Shown piece by piece: positions 1-11,425 of a stretch of 64,000 nt of DNA (within the stretch, counting starts at the first letter, position 1; the number at the start of each line of letters is the position of its first letter). The position numbers and the translations under genes are program-made. Source of the stretch: Hyaloscypha bicolor E (lineage: Eukaryota > Ascomycota > Leotiomycetes > Helotiales > Hyaloscyphaceae); the NCBI RefSeq assembly GCF_002865645.1, contig NW_020194624.1, forward strand, positions 1 to 64,000, read 5' to 3'. The notes under the pieces are model-generated. The model saw only the letters and a program-made list of their open reading frames with translations. It ran no database searches and was not told the origin of the DNA.

Positions 1-970
1 AGTGCGAAAATCAGAAAATCAGAAAATCACTTTTCGCTTCTCGGATTTGTCCGCTAGCTAGCTGTGGGCCTCAGTAAACAAGAATATAGCCTTTGCGAAC
101 AGCTTGAGCCTCGCAACCATGTGACTCCATAGTCTCTCCCACTACCCTAAGTCGTATAAAACCTCAGCAAGAACAATTAAGGTTCACAGCAAAGAACAAC
201 CAAGCGCCTTTGCTTACAAGACCCAATGGGAAGGATGGCCGGTGACAATTGCCACCATGACCCCGTCAAAACCGAAACAGGTATTCGATACCCCTGCAAT
301 CTGGCACTGACGGGCTTTAGACGAGCGTCTGGACAGTGAACCCGTAAGATCTTACAAGTTAACGGCACCTATGCACTTAGCTCCGTAATACACGTCGCAG
401 ATACGGGAGCTGCATATCCACTGAGATATCGCTGGATTGAGGCTGAGCCGGGATCTGCGGCAGTCAAGATGCCTAAACTCAACCAAGTTGCGGAGAGCCG
501 GAAGGCCCGGATGGGAAATCCTGTTCAACGATTGATGTGCAAGGAAAGCCAAGGTGCCGAAATTCTGGAGGGGATGGAATTTACTAATAGGAAGATTGAG
601 ATAGGCTGACTTGAGCTGGGTGTTAGCCGGGAGGACCGGTGGGAATATCCGGTTGACAAGTCCATGTGCAACGAGCTCGAGGGGCTCAGAATCCAGGGTT
701 AACAGGATAGAGCAACAAAGACCAAGTTGTAAATACAGTGAATTGTGTGCAAGAATGAATTAAAACATTTTCGAGGCTTCAACGCCTTGATCTGGCATCG
801 CCCTATTGGCCATCCTCCCAATCTGACCCTTGCCATCCTTGTATTGGTGGCCTCGAAACTCCACGCACCCGGCCAATGCGCACATAAACATGCCTTTCAC
901 AGACCTTCAAGATCTTCGGCAGCATCTCTAGCTCCAGACTCCCACTCTGGAATCCAACCCCTCTCTTCTG
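1..970. other. no supported gene
   Basis: No open frame here resembles a known protein. The minus strand at about 350-550 gives a short cysteine-containing frame with possible splice signals near 350, but I found no convincing start codon or signal peptide, so I do not call it. Confidence 0.4.
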
Positions 971-2248
971 TCAAACTGAATTCGCAGTACCACTCTCCCG
1001 TTCCTTCTCCCTCATCTCCTTCAGGATCTTCATATCCTCCTCACTAACTGGGACGCCCTCAACTTTCTTAACCCTCTTCCCCTCTTTGAAAATAACCCAT
1101 CCGGCAGCACTAGCCACGATACACGCCAGACTAATCATCAACCCGACTGCCGCACCAGAACGTCGCCTCCTTCCGAACCCCCACATCAGACCACAGAGCA
1201 CGATCTGCAAGAACGTATTCCAGACAAAGCCCCAGATGACAAAATCCAACAGCCAGTACTTTGTAGGCGATGCCCGCTCGCCAGTCAAAGGAGGGTCGGG
1301 AGACAGCTCGAGGGGTAAAGCGAGAACAGACTCACTGACACCCTCCGGAATCGGGTCTTGTCCTGGATGGTAATGCACATCAACAGTCTCGCTCCCCTGA
1401 AGACGGAACCATCCACGATGGATACCAGCCAATTTCCTCAAAGCCGATTCATCCTTGCGATACCGCCATTGGAGGAGGTACCAGAAGTCTCTGAAGCGCC
1501 AGGGAATCAAGCCAAGACCAGTGACGCAAAACAGTCCGTTCAGGATCTGGGCATCGATCTCTAGCCACAATTTTGCGCCTGAGTCCCAGCTGCTGTAGGA
1601 TGGGTGCGCCATGGCGGGTGTGGCGTGGATGAGGATGAGGAAAAGCATGCCGCCCCACGCTACAATGTTGAGTGCATACAGCGTGAGGAGGAAACCGAAC
1701 GGCGTGGTGACGAACTTCCAGGACCCTTTCATGGCGATGGTGAAGGCTTGCTTCCTGGTGTGTTTTGGGGGGAATTGGTAGCCATTTTCGTAGGGGACGG
1801 ATGGATCGTGGGGAGTGAGGGCTACGATCTCTTCGGTTTGGGGGGTGAGGATGCCTTCACTTCCATCGGCGGCCCTCTTCTCGTCGATGGTGGCCACCTT
1901 CGGTGCTTGGGTGGGGTCCATGGTTCGGGAACGGTAGAGGCTCAGGACTTGGACATCTGAATCGCGACGCGCCTTGCTGTTCCGCCGTTGACCTGGTCCA
2001 CTCCAGCCATTTGAGTCGTATTTGCCGGACTGGATATCATCCAAGGCGGGGATATTGGAGCCAACATTTCCGAAGGCGTGGAACATGCCCACAGGAGGTC
2101 TCGATTGACTGAACGATTTCCCAGCCTTTCGCAGCACGCCGCCAGTTGTAGACTGGCTTGCTGCTGTATTCGAGCGAGACCGAGGGGAGACGGGCGAGCG
2201 AGGAGTGCCGGGCTCAGGGACATCTTCAGGAGCGATTGAGGAAGGCAT
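971..2248 (-). CDS. DUF2985-family integral membrane protein
   Basis: Single-exon frame of about 425 residues from the ATG at 2248; the frame stays open upstream but only to a GTG. The first 160 residues are low complexity, rich in Ser, Pro and Arg, and likely cytosolic. Four hydrophobic segments follow at about residues 183-207, 232-250, 332-358 and 365-387. The GSWKFVTTPFGFLLTLYALN stretch and the PWRFRDFWYLLQWR stretch between TM2 and TM3 look like the fungal DUF2985 family, whose biochemical role is not established. The C-terminus is charged (Lys/Glu). The family call is from recalled sequence pattern; the membrane topology is read directly. Nothing shows a functional link to the neighbouring dehydrogenase relic. 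Confidence 0.75.
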   Translation of the reverse strand: MPSSIAPEDVPEPGTPRSPVSPRSRSNTAASQSTTGGVLRKAGKSFSQSRPPVGMFHAFGNVGSNIPALDDIQSGKYDSNGWSGPGQRRNSKARRDSDVQVLSLYRSRTMDPTQAPKVATIDEKRAADGSEGILTPQTEEIVALTPHDPSVPYENGYQFPPKHTRKQAFTIAMKGSWKFVTTPFGFLLTLYALNIVAWGGMLFLILIHATPAMAHPSYSSWDSGAKLWLEIDAQILNGLFCVTGLGLIPWRFRDFWYLLQWRYRKDESALRKLAGIHRGWFRLQGSETVDVHYHPGQDPIPEGVSESVLALPLELSPDPPLTGERASPTKYWLLDFVIWGFVWNTFLQIVLCGLMWGFGRRRRSGAAVGLMISLACIVASAAGWVIFKEGKRVKKVEGVPVSEEDMKILKEMREKERESGTANSV

Positions 2249-2854
2249 GATGATAATCCGACGTCTGAAGTCGTTGAGAGGAACAAAATTTCCTAGGGCA
2301 TGGTCGCGGTAAAGAGGAGTTGGCACAAGATGGGGCGGCCTCGAACCTTATCCCGCGTCCCCGAAATATACGCCGCGGGCATGCACGGGGGCTTGACAGG
2401 GTCTGAGTTTCGCCTAGCTGCCCTCTCTCGCAGCGTTTGCCGGGCTTGTCATCAAATGGCTGCCGACTTAGTGTATGCAGGCTGCTTACAGCCACCTATC
2501 AGAGCGGCGTTAAGGTGCTAGGTTTCAGGATTTCGATCACTCAGATGGAGATAATGAAAATCTTGCGTAAAGATGGCCCTTTTTGGATTACAACCCCATG
2601 TGATGTTCTATTTGACACTTGCCCGAACAGGTCCCTGAGGGCGACAAATGACATGGCATGGACGAGGAGCTGACGAGCCTCTTGTGGAAGTCCGAGATGA
2701 ATAACAGGAACACGTCGGCTTGTGTACGAGAACAAGGATTGTGAAGGTGCCGAGAAATTAAGGCCGAACGTGGCTCGCAGTCTTAGTTTGTAGGACAAAT
2801 GATCTGAGGCTCGGCACTATTTAACCACCGATTGAGGTTCATAACTTCGAACAT
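2249..2854. other. intergenic, nothing recognised
   Basis: Divergent spacer upstream of the DUF2985 gene and downstream of the dehydrogenase relic. Short frames exist on both strands but none has a recognisable motif. Confidence 0.5.
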
Positions 2855-3638
2855 TTACCTAGGCAGAGGACCTTCGTTCCCACTCATTGCCCCAGTCTCT
2901 CCATCTTTTCCCCAATACAGCCAAGCGGTCTGCGTTTCTGGCCCCCATCTCCACAGATTGAGGCCCTCTGTTCCGGTTGAAATCAGTTTTGGTTGGCGCG
3001 GGAAACGTCACGTTGATTTTCCACTCCACTCCTCCGCCTTTTCCGTCCTCGTCCGCTCCCCACCCCGCTCGGAAATCCTTTGCATAATGCAGCGCCAACA
3101 TATCCATAGCAGCTTTGCTGGAGCTGTAAACCGGAAGAGGCCTCTTGAAGTATTGGTGATTCGGGTCGTACTTCGTCTCTAATCTTCCCAGGTCGCTGGA
3201 CACGAAAACAATTCTTGGTGCGGGATCACTAGATTTCTTAAGCAAAGGAATGAACGCATCAATAACAGCAGCAACTTCGACGACATTCGTGTCGAAAGTA
3301 TCCTTCCACGCCTGCCGGGCAGTTCGATCCCCCAGCCATTCGACTGCAATACCAGCATCGTTGACGAGAACGTCAATATGACCGTACTTGCCGTTGACCA
3401 GGTTTGCTGCTGCCGTGATCGAATCATCGTTGGTGACATCCAGGGTTATGTGTTCGACAGAGTGACCCTCTTTCCGGAGTGTGGAAGTCGCTGCCTCGCC
3501 TCAACCAGGATCGCGGCTCGCCATCAAGATATGAAAGTTGTATGGTGGCGAAGCAAGTTGACGAGACATTTCTAGACCGATTCCTTTATTTGCGCCTGTG
3601 ACGAGGGCAAGAGTTGGAGTGGAGGATTCTTCGGACAT
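2855..3638 (-). pseudogene. short-chain dehydrogenase/reductase, broken by a stop and a frameshift
   Basis: Translation from the ATG at 3638 gives an SDR with the Rossmann motif TGANKGIG, then LVNDAGIA (the usual NNAG with Asp for the second Asn), a serine-containing FVSSD strand and the catalytic YSSSK motif. This is the carbonyl-reductase-like branch of NAD(P)H-dependent SDRs. Two lesions are visible. An in-frame TGA follows the ASRDPG stretch at about residue 46. Near 2905 a run of four A shifts the frame so that the expected C-terminus (DGETGAMSG, then GPLP) is read out of frame. No plausible intron removes the TGA, because the nearest GT-AG pair is 15 nt apart. Either the gene is dead or there are two assembly errors; the rest of the coding sequence is well preserved, which suggests recent loss. 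Confidence 0.75.
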
Positions 3639-4082
3639 CTTGGGACTTGAGGGATATGAAAAATCCTAGCAGTCTTGGCAAGAGACCACAAACAAACTGT
3701 TGGTTTGGCTGCCTTTATACACCTCTCTATAAAAGCGTGTCGATGTGCAAGCGTGCTGTGCCTGGATCTGTGGAGATAGAGCGATATGTCCGGCATCCTG
3801 CCTCGTGTCGCGAATCTCGTAGCAACTGCCCAATCGATTCTTTTCCAACACAAATGAAGGGGCCAGGGATGCTTATGCTGGCATTGTAATTGCGGGGTGA
3901 GAGGGGTGAGGCGCTGCGTGGGAACAAGTTCAGCCACCGCCACCTGGGAATCAGGCGGGTTTAGCCAACATGGTAGGGATATGTGTCGGTTGATTGAGGT
4001 ATCGCAACACAGTCTGTTTCCGATGCGATTAAATGGGCTGCTGTTGTCCAGAACTTGGGGCCTTCACATTATAACGATCCTG
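3639..4082. other. intergenic, nothing recognised
   Basis: Upstream region of the dehydrogenase relic and downstream region of SLD5. Overlapping short frames on both strands lack motifs. Confidence 0.5.
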
Positions 4083-4886
4083 TCAAACCAGCTCCATCTC
4101 CCCTTTCTCAACCAAGTCCCTCACGTCCGACCATCGAGCCACTACCACTTCTCCTCTCTCAACCTCAACCTCCCCATCGCCGTCTCTCCCTCTACCTCTA
4201 ACAGTAATCGTCCCCTCGCCACCAATATCTCTTGAGCCCAATCCCCGGACAAACACACCCCCATCCTCATCGGGGCCAGTTATCATGCTTATGCCCCCCG
4301 CCGTATCATTCAAATTCTGCAGATTCTGGGGAAAACTCCCAAGAAAACTGCTCAAATAATGGTTGTGTAATAACTGCTGATGTCTTGTCGCGTATGCCAC
4401 TTCCGTCTCGCTCAATCGTTCTAATAACGCTGGTGTAGAGAGGTAATGTAAGGTATGTTTATGGATTTTGGCAATTCGGGCTCGCAGGTAGGAACGGATG
4501 AGGAATTTCCAGCGTTCGACTTCGGTTTGGATGATGATGAGGCTGAAGTTCGTCTTGGGGTCCATGTCGCCGGTCATCTGTTCGACGAGCTCGATTTGTT
4601 GCTTTATGCGGTTTGTTGCGCGTTCGATTAGGCCGTCTCTGGGCCAGCTGGAGGAGTCTGTTAGCTATTGTGCTTGGGGGCTTCGTGGGCAACAGGTGCT
4701 GGGGTTTTACGGAAGAAGTTCAGCGGCGCCGCGCTCATTGACCCAAGTTCTCGTTAATGCTTGTAAATCTGCCTGCCCTGACTGTTGCCCCCTATCTGCT
4801 GCGAATGGGTCGCCGAGGTCTTCGGCGAATGGATCACGCTCAGCAGGGCGTGAACCAAGGCTTTGAAGAATATCGGAGATATCCAT
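4083..4886 (-). CDS. SLD5: GINS complex subunit Sld5 (DNA replication)
   Basis: Two exons, 4711-4886 and 4083-4647, with a 63-nt intron (GTAAAA donor, GCTAAC branch 11 nt before the CTCCAG acceptor). They give 246 residues, the usual Sld5 size. Sld5 is one of four GINS proteins that join Cdc45 and Mcm2-7 to form the replicative CMG helicase in the nucleus. Diagnostic stretches are [16 protein letters not shown] near the N-terminus, [36 protein letters not shown], and the C-terminal [20 protein letters not shown] that forms the small beta domain. An acceptor at 4659 would break the frame, while 4648 restores the conserved ELLPWP junction. It is a single-copy housekeeping gene and looks fully intact, so it is a good anchor for synteny. 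Confidence 0.93.
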
Positions 4887-5700
4887 GGTTTGCCGCCGAG
4901 GCTAGGGATTGCGGGGAGAAGACCTGTGAGGGATCGATCTTATAATGAAGATGTTATCGAGGTATCATGACCAATCTACGTACATGGAGATTGGAGTTCA
5001 ACAAAGTTTGGTCTGAGGTGGCTTTGTTGTTGCAGCTCAAAAGGACGCGCTCCAATTCGCGTCGGGAAAATAGGCTCAATTCACATCACGTGCTCTCGCC
5101 CCTCTGAACTAGAAAAGATGTAGAAAGAAAGTTCGAAGTATTCTTCATTTTACCGCCTTCCCGATAGACCGACAAGGCGACACGCATTCTCCATATCTCA
5201 AACCAAGCTGGGAATTTTGAAAAGTCCCCTCCTAATGTTCCCTTTCCCTTTCGAGCCGCCGAAGTCCAACCACGTCAATACATCGTATATTCAAAGTCTT
5301 GTCCCATCAAACAATCCCTCAACTCATCGCACATTCAAGGTAGATGAGTTAGATAACTTTAATACTCTATGCATTACTTTGTTACAGGTTGCATTTTGTA
5401 GATAGTAGCTGGTGGTAGGAAAGTTTGTTTCCCCTTTGAATTCGTTGGCTTGGGTAACACAAGTGAGATGCATTGCCAGGGCTCTTCCCAACCTGATTGG
5501 GCCGTCCACCTAAGCCCTGCGAGACGGTTGAAGCTTGCCGCCTCCGGACTTAACCCCGAGCTCGTCAGCTGAGATCTCGATCACTTTTATCCCCGTCGTG
5601 CTTCATCCCCAACTGAAAAGGCTTCGATTCTGGTGCCAAGAGTTCAGTTCAACGCCCTAATAACCGCTCTAACCTTCGGCATTTCGGGCTGTCAAAGACA
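4887..5700. other. divergent promoter region
   Basis: Shared upstream region of SLD5 (minus) and the Zn2Cys6 gene (plus). One CACGTG occurs near 5087. No gene is recognised. Confidence 0.5.
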
Positions 5701-7476
5701 ATGGATACCACTTCAGTGAACGCTACATTGGGGGCTGACATCAACAGAAGTGACGAAACCCGGGGGGGTGATCTGCTTAGCAAGACAGAGGCATCGAGAA
5801 CAGACAAGAAGAAACGATTTCACAACAAGAGCAAGAATGGTTGCAGAACTTGCAAGTAAGAGCCAAATCGAGCTTACGTTTTCTTCGAACCTTGCGGACA
5901 TCACTAACTAAATGTAAGGATTCGAAGAGTTAAGTGTGACGAAGCCCGGCCCAGCTGTCAGCGATGCGTTAAGTTTGGCCTCGGTTGTGATGGATACGAC
6001 GAAGACTTACCGCGAAGGACGAAGTATTCCCACGGGCAAGTGTTCGCGAATCGACAAGCAATTGTTCCTCAAACACAACACGCCTCTACTTCCGTGTGCC
6101 GTTCACCGCAACGGCCCATGTTCAAGAACGACCAGGAAGACAGATACTTCAAACTCTTCTCCACTCAAACTGCCAGAAAACTGACAGGGCTATTTGACTC
6201 AAACGTATGGGATTGTCTAGTCCTACAGGTCTGTGAGCGCAACTCCTCGGTTCGGCACGCAGTTATTGCGCTTGGAGCTTTGGATCCCTGTACGTGGAGA
6301 AGCTCTAACCCTACGAAGTCTTGGGAGGAGAGCTTGCGACGCAAGTTTGCATATCACGAGTACAGCTTGGCCATTATCGAAATGAAGAAGTCGATATCCC
6401 AGATGACACTCGGCTTGAGAACAAGGCTCGTTGCCTGCCTCGTTTTCATCGCCTTCGAAATATACCACCATAATCAAAAGAGTGCAGTTGGCCAGATCGA
6501 AACAATGAGCGCCCTCATTGAAGAGCAAATCAACGAGCAAAACATATACACCCATAGTATTACCGCTATTGATGACGAACTTCTGGAATCTTTCCGCGAA
6601 CTGGAGGTACAAAATCTTGTTAATAATATCTATGGAAGGGCCTTGACCGCAAGAGAGCTTCTTGTGAGTCGCCAAACAATCCGAGAAAAGATCCCACAAG
6701 AATTCGCTAGCTTACGCCATGCTCGCTCTGTATTTCACGTCTTAGCCATGCGTCAACTTCATTGGCAAAACACCTGCAAGCACGAATGGCCATGGTATGC
6801 AACCCCACAAACCACTTGTCTTTTTATGCATCAAAACGATCCGCCGCCCAACGAATACACCTCGGCGGAAGAGTGGTGTGCAGAACGAGAAAGAAGATTC
6901 GAGGAGTACGCTGCTTGGTCAAACGCTTTCCAGCCTCTACTAGTCCATGTTCGAGCTTCAAACAACCCTCACGAGTTGAGACGCGCCAATATCTTAAGGG
7001 TTACCTACATGAGCACATATCTAGCTCTGATGACTCGCATGTTGAGTCCATGGGAATCCTGGTACGGCCAAACGGCTAGGCTGACAGAGCTCGTCGATTT
7101 GATCAAGGCACTCTTAGAGGGTTGCGATGACACCGGCTTTTCTGTGGAGATGAACTTCCTTGTTCCTCTCCTGGTCGTTGCCAAAATGTTCCGACATCGG
7201 GCTCTAAGGCAAGAGGCAATTCGACTGATGTTTGCCTACCCCAGACGAGAGGGATTGTGGGATGGCGTGCTTGTCGCGAAGTACCTGCAGTGGATTGCTG
7301 AGATCGAAGAAGAGAACTTAGGAGACGAAGAAGAATACGTTCCTCATGATCTTGCGACGGACATATTTGGCGCAGAAGTCGATTCGGTCAAGAAGACAGC
7401 GAAGTTTATGACCTATCAAATGTTCAGAGATCCGCCGGGGAAGATGGTCAGGAGAGAAACGTTTATAACTTGGTGA
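5701..7476 (+). CDS. Zn2Cys6 fungal transcription factor
   Basis: Two exons, 5701-5855 and 5919-7476, split by a 63-nt intron (GTAAGA donor, CTAAC branch, GTAAG acceptor) and giving 570 residues. The zinc cluster is interrupted by the intron. After splicing it has Cys48, Cys51, Cys58, Cys65, Cys68 and Cys75 in the canonical CX2CX6CX6CX2CX6C spacing, followed by a basic linker. The remainder has the fungal-specific factor domain, with the typical FDSNVWDCLVLQ and SSVRHAVIALGAL stretches near residues 165-195. It is probably a nuclear DNA-binding regulator; its targets are unknown. No biosynthetic cluster is adjacent, so no pathway can be inferred. It is divergent from SLD5. Confidence 0.9.
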
Positions 7477-8326
7477 TTCATGGTGGCAGAGCGAGATTTG
7501 TCTGGCTCGTACCATCTGAGTTAAATGTCTTGGGAGAATCGGGGTCATCCATTTTGAGTGGGGGGAGTGCACTTCAATGTCCCAAAGTTCTAGTACAATG
7601 AAAAAGCCCTCTCCTCTCGAAATTGAATTTTGAAGTGTGAATCGCTGTTACAGGTACCTTGAGCTTGATGTGAATTGGATGTGCAACCAAAATTTTGAGA
7701 TTTCGATGCGTAACAACACACATGAACTCGCTAATTTACTTTACTCTTGAAGATGAGACAAAAGGCTACTACGTAAAACGTTGCCCCACTGTTCTACAGA
7801 ACTTTGGTCAAGGGCGGGAGTCCGTCGGAAGTGAGGCTGAAATTCAGCTGCAAAATCGCAACGTCACGGTCTCAGCATACACCAACCAGCTCACACTGTC
7901 TAATCTGCAACTGTGATTCTAATATCAGACCCATTTATATGTATACATATTTTCACGAGGACCAGGGTAGCATCGTAAGGTATCAATTAGGGAGCTAGCT
8001 CGTTCCGGGCGAAAACACTTTAGAATGTCGGACTTTTTACTTATATAACAATGAGAAGGCCACATAATTAGAGCCAGAAAGCATTAGATACTAGTGCTAT
8101 TCCATTTAACCAGACTTTATTAATGAGAAATGTTAATTGTGTTGAGATTCCCCTCGCTTAATTGACCCCTTATTCATCGCCAGCTCCGATGTTTTTAGCC
8201 GGGAATGCGGTTCGTACTCGCAAGCGAGCTGAACTTCCATGTACTCGATTCATTTCTCATTTTCTTCCTCCTCTCTATTCGTGTTTGCAGAGCGACAAGA
8301 GATCAGCAGCGAGAAGTCAGACAGCC
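7477..8326. other. intergenic, nothing recognised
   Basis: AT-leaning spacer ahead of the HET gene. Small open frames on the plus strand lack motifs. The HET frame extends upstream without a stop to about 8162, so the 5-prime end of that gene is uncertain. Confidence 0.5.
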
Positions 8327-10249
8327 ATGGCTCCATACAGCTATTCTCGACCACTCGATAGGGCGAAGAATGAGATCAGGCTATTGCGCATCAGGCCTGG
8401 CTCATCGATGACCGATGACCTGCAATGCAGGATCGATTACGCCTCTTTACACGAGCATCCAGTCTTCAGCGCACTTTCATACACCTGGAACGGGAAAGTC
8501 AATGACCCTGCCTTGGCCCATGCTCCCACGGTTCTTCACATCATCAGCAACAACGCATCGATAGAGATCACACCAAATCTAAACGCTGCTCTACGGTATC
8601 TCCGGCCAAAGTGCAGTCCTCCCTTAGACGAAGAACTCATTCTGTGGGTTGATGCAGTCTGTATCAACCAGGAAGACAACACGGAGAAAGCCTGGCAAGT
8701 CGCCCAAATGCAACGCGTCTATTCTCAAGCCTCCCGCGTGATCGTTTGGCTGGGCCCACCTGCAGATGGCAGCAACATTGCCATTAATACCCTTCTTGCC
8801 ATGCGTCGTTTTGCTTTACGAGCCAGTAGTTACGTACAAGAAGGTACATCGAATGTAGATATGGGTAGTGTACAGGTCGATCAATCCGAGCAAGCATTGA
8901 ACGATCAAGCCATCGCAGCGTCTTTTGGCAGGATGTTCCAGAAGCAGGTGGTCTCCAATATCGATATCCCACGCTTCCCAATCGACGAAGTTGCCAAACT
9001 GCTGAGTCGAGAGTGGTGGGGTCGAGTGTGGGTGTGGCAGGAGCTTGTCATGGCGAAGGAGGTGGTCTTTGCCTGTGGAGACGATAAAATCGCACCTGCT
9101 AATGGCGATGCGAGTGATATCTTTGACACTTTTATGAGCACGTGGGACCAGCAGGTAAAGGAGCTGGGATGGTCCGCGAAAATGTTGGATCATCGACCAT
9201 GGACGATGATTGACAACCGGCTGATGTTCACGCAAACGGGACGCTTGCAGAGTTTGCAATGGCTACTACAAGAGTCGTTCCTGGCTGCTCTTGGAGCAAC
9301 GAACCCCAGGGACCACGTGTACCCACTTTTGCTACTGGCAAGAGATAGAGCAGAGTTCGGGATTGAAGTTGACTACAACATTGCTTATCAAGAACTATAC
9401 ATCAAGCTCGCAAAAAAGTACCTCAAGGGCGGCGAGCTCTGGTTCTTGCCATACTGCGAAAATGATCCCAACGACCGGTCATTGCCATCCTGGGTCCCCG
9501 ACTGGAGCAAAACTCGCGGCCTAAAGCCCCTCCCACCAGCCCCAAGCTGTGCTTCAAATGGTACGAAAGTTAACTGTACATTCCCCTTCATGGACCAAAT
9601 TCTTGGTCGGCACCGCATCCATCTGTCGGGCAGGGTGGTTGATACCATCAAATGGAAATCTTCCTTCCGTCCAAATATTTCCATCGAAGACTTTGAAGCT
9701 CACAGAGATACTGTCCTCAATTGGATGCGCGCTACCTATCAAGACCTTCTTCAATGCCCAGCTATTTTGAAAGACAAGGAACTCAAATTGAAGGCTCATA
9801 TGAATGCATGCTGGACCTTCCTAGGGAACAACATCGCCTTGCCTGAAGAAGATCTACGCATGCCTGAGGAGGATATCGATGCTGCACTTGACGAAGCTTT
9901 CCGATTTCTCTTGAGCGGCGTTCGTCGTGGGGGCAATGTCACGTCTAGCGAACAGTTGCAACGATCACTGAAACGTGAACGACGTGCAGATACATTTTGT
10001 CACTGTATGATGGGGGTTACGAACGGGCGGATACTGTTCTACACTGAGAATGGGTACTTCGGGGTTGGCGAACAGCATCTAGGCGTTGGGGATAAAGTGG
10101 TTGTATTTTCTGGCTCGCCTTCACCGACTGCGATCAGGGAAATGGGGAATAGGAGCAGTAGGATTGTGAGCAACCTTCTGATACCGCATTCTATGCTTGA
10201 GGAGTTCTTCAAGAAGAAGAAGAAGATCGACACGATTACGATTGAATGA
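8327..10249 (+). CDS. HET-domain (heterokaryon incompatibility) protein
   Basis: Uninterrupted 640-residue frame from the ATG at 8327, chosen because the preceding in-frame sequence is low in coding character; ATG 8189 is an alternative. HET block 1 is FSALSYTWNG at about residue 47. Block 2 is LWVDAVCINQEDN at about residue 105, followed by QMQRVYSQASRVIVWLGPP. Block 3 is REWWGRVWVWQEL at about residue 228. The middle has the ATNPRDHVYPLLLL stretch and LPSWVPDWS, and the C-terminus has the GYFGVGEQ...GDKVVVFSG module common in HET-6-like proteins. Such proteins mediate vegetative incompatibility and regulated cell death in Pezizomycotina, and the HET domain may act like a TIR-type signalling domain. 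No transmembrane segment or partner gene is adjacent. The gene is intact and single exon. Confidence 0.92.
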   Translation: MAPYSYSRPLDRAKNEIRLLRIRPGSSMTDDLQCRIDYASLHEHPVFSALSYTWNGKVNDPALAHAPTVLHIISNNASIEITPNLNAALRYLRPKCSPPLDEELILWVDAVCINQEDNTEKAWQVAQMQRVYSQASRVIVWLGPPADGSNIAINTLLAMRRFALRASSYVQEGTSNVDMGSVQVDQSEQALNDQAIAASFGRMFQKQVVSNIDIPRFPIDEVAKLLSREWWGRVWVWQELVMAKEVVFACGDDKIAPANGDASDIFDTFMSTWDQQVKELGWSAKMLDHRPWTMIDNRLMFTQTGRLQSLQWLLQESFLAALGATNPRDHVYPLLLLARDRAEFGIEVDYNIAYQELYIKLAKKYLKGGELWFLPYCENDPNDRSLPSWVPDWSKTRGLKPLPPAPSCASNGTKVNCTFPFMDQILGRHRIHLSGRVVDTIKWKSSFRPNISIEDFEAHRDTVLNWMRATYQDLLQCPAILKDKELKLKAHMNACWTFLGNNIALPEEDLRMPEEDIDAALDEAFRFLLSGVRRGGNVTSSEQLQRSLKRERRADTFCHCMMGVTNGRILFYTENGYFGVGEQHLGVGDKVVVFSGSPSPTAIREMGNRSSRIVSNLLIPHSMLEEFFKKKKKIDTITIE

Positions 10250-11425
10250 TGATGTATGGATAGGGGGATTACAAGTTATTCCAGACCAAGTACGGACAGT
10301 GCCATCGAGGCATGTTGAGCAGTTAGTAGAAAATTCTCTTATCTCAGTGACAAGCGATTTCAAATGGGCTTCCTCTCCCTCTCCCCCTCATTCCCACTAC
10401 CCTGTACTCGGCCTTTCACCCATTCAACCAAACACCAACACCCCCCAAACAATGCCCATCCACGCTGTTAACCCTCCTGCCCCCTCCACAGTCCCCAACC
10501 TCTCAATAACCCCTTGAACCCAAAACCCATTCCTGCTCTCACAAACACAACCCATGCCCAATAGGACCCAATAATTCCAGCAATCACGACCAATTTAGGA
10601 TCGTAGGAGAGCAAGGACCATTAGCTTGTTGTGAGGGCCAGCTCCATCTGGTGTGGATGTCGGCTCTGTATCCTAGAGAGGGGGGAGGGGAAGGTGGTAT
10701 GAGTGAGTTATACAGGCGTGATAAAACTCAAGATCCAATATCTAAGTGCGAAAACGGAGGGCGAGTGGGTTATGTTGGTAGGGAGTCCGAGCGCGAGGGT
10801 GAGGGTTGGGAAGAGGGTGAGATCATGCAAAGCTGGGAGCCAGCAAGGCGCCGGAAGAGACGGGGGTAAGGGGTCGAGGTGATAACCTTGTGAGTTTTCT
10901 CGAGAAGAGGGGCAGAGCTGGGATGAAATTTCCTGCTGTCATTATTTGGGCGGGTTTCATTTATTCTTCGCCCATGTTTTGTCACTTTTTAGGACAGATA
11001 TAGTTGTAATATGGGGGCGATTTCCTCCTTTCTGGTCCCGGTGGATTATCAAAGAAAGGCCCCCTTACCCTGCGTCCAAAGCGAGCGAAAATATTATGGC
11101 TTTCTCCATTGGACTGACTTCTTCCCAGGCCCTTGACTGACCTTTAGGAGAAGTAGATTACGATACGGGGTAGAGGTTCGAAGGGTGCTAAGCCTGTTTG
11201 TATTTCTTTCTCTTAGCGAGCTTAAAAAAAAAGTAGTCACTTATAGTATTATGATTCCTAGACAATCTTTGACTTCTCGATTTAGCATAGAAACTATATC
11301 CGGTCGCAACGATGTTGTCTCTCCGTCGCCTTTTCCAGGCAGCACAGAGAAACAAGACAGGGTAAAGGCTCAGCAATTCTCGTTTCGGCACAGTACCGTA
11401 ATATGTGCCCAAAAGATCTCAAGTC
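10250..11425. other. intergenic, nothing recognised
   Basis: Pyrimidine-rich stretch at about 10370-10560 and purine-rich stretch at about 10650-10880. No motif-bearing frame on either strand. Confidence 0.5.
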
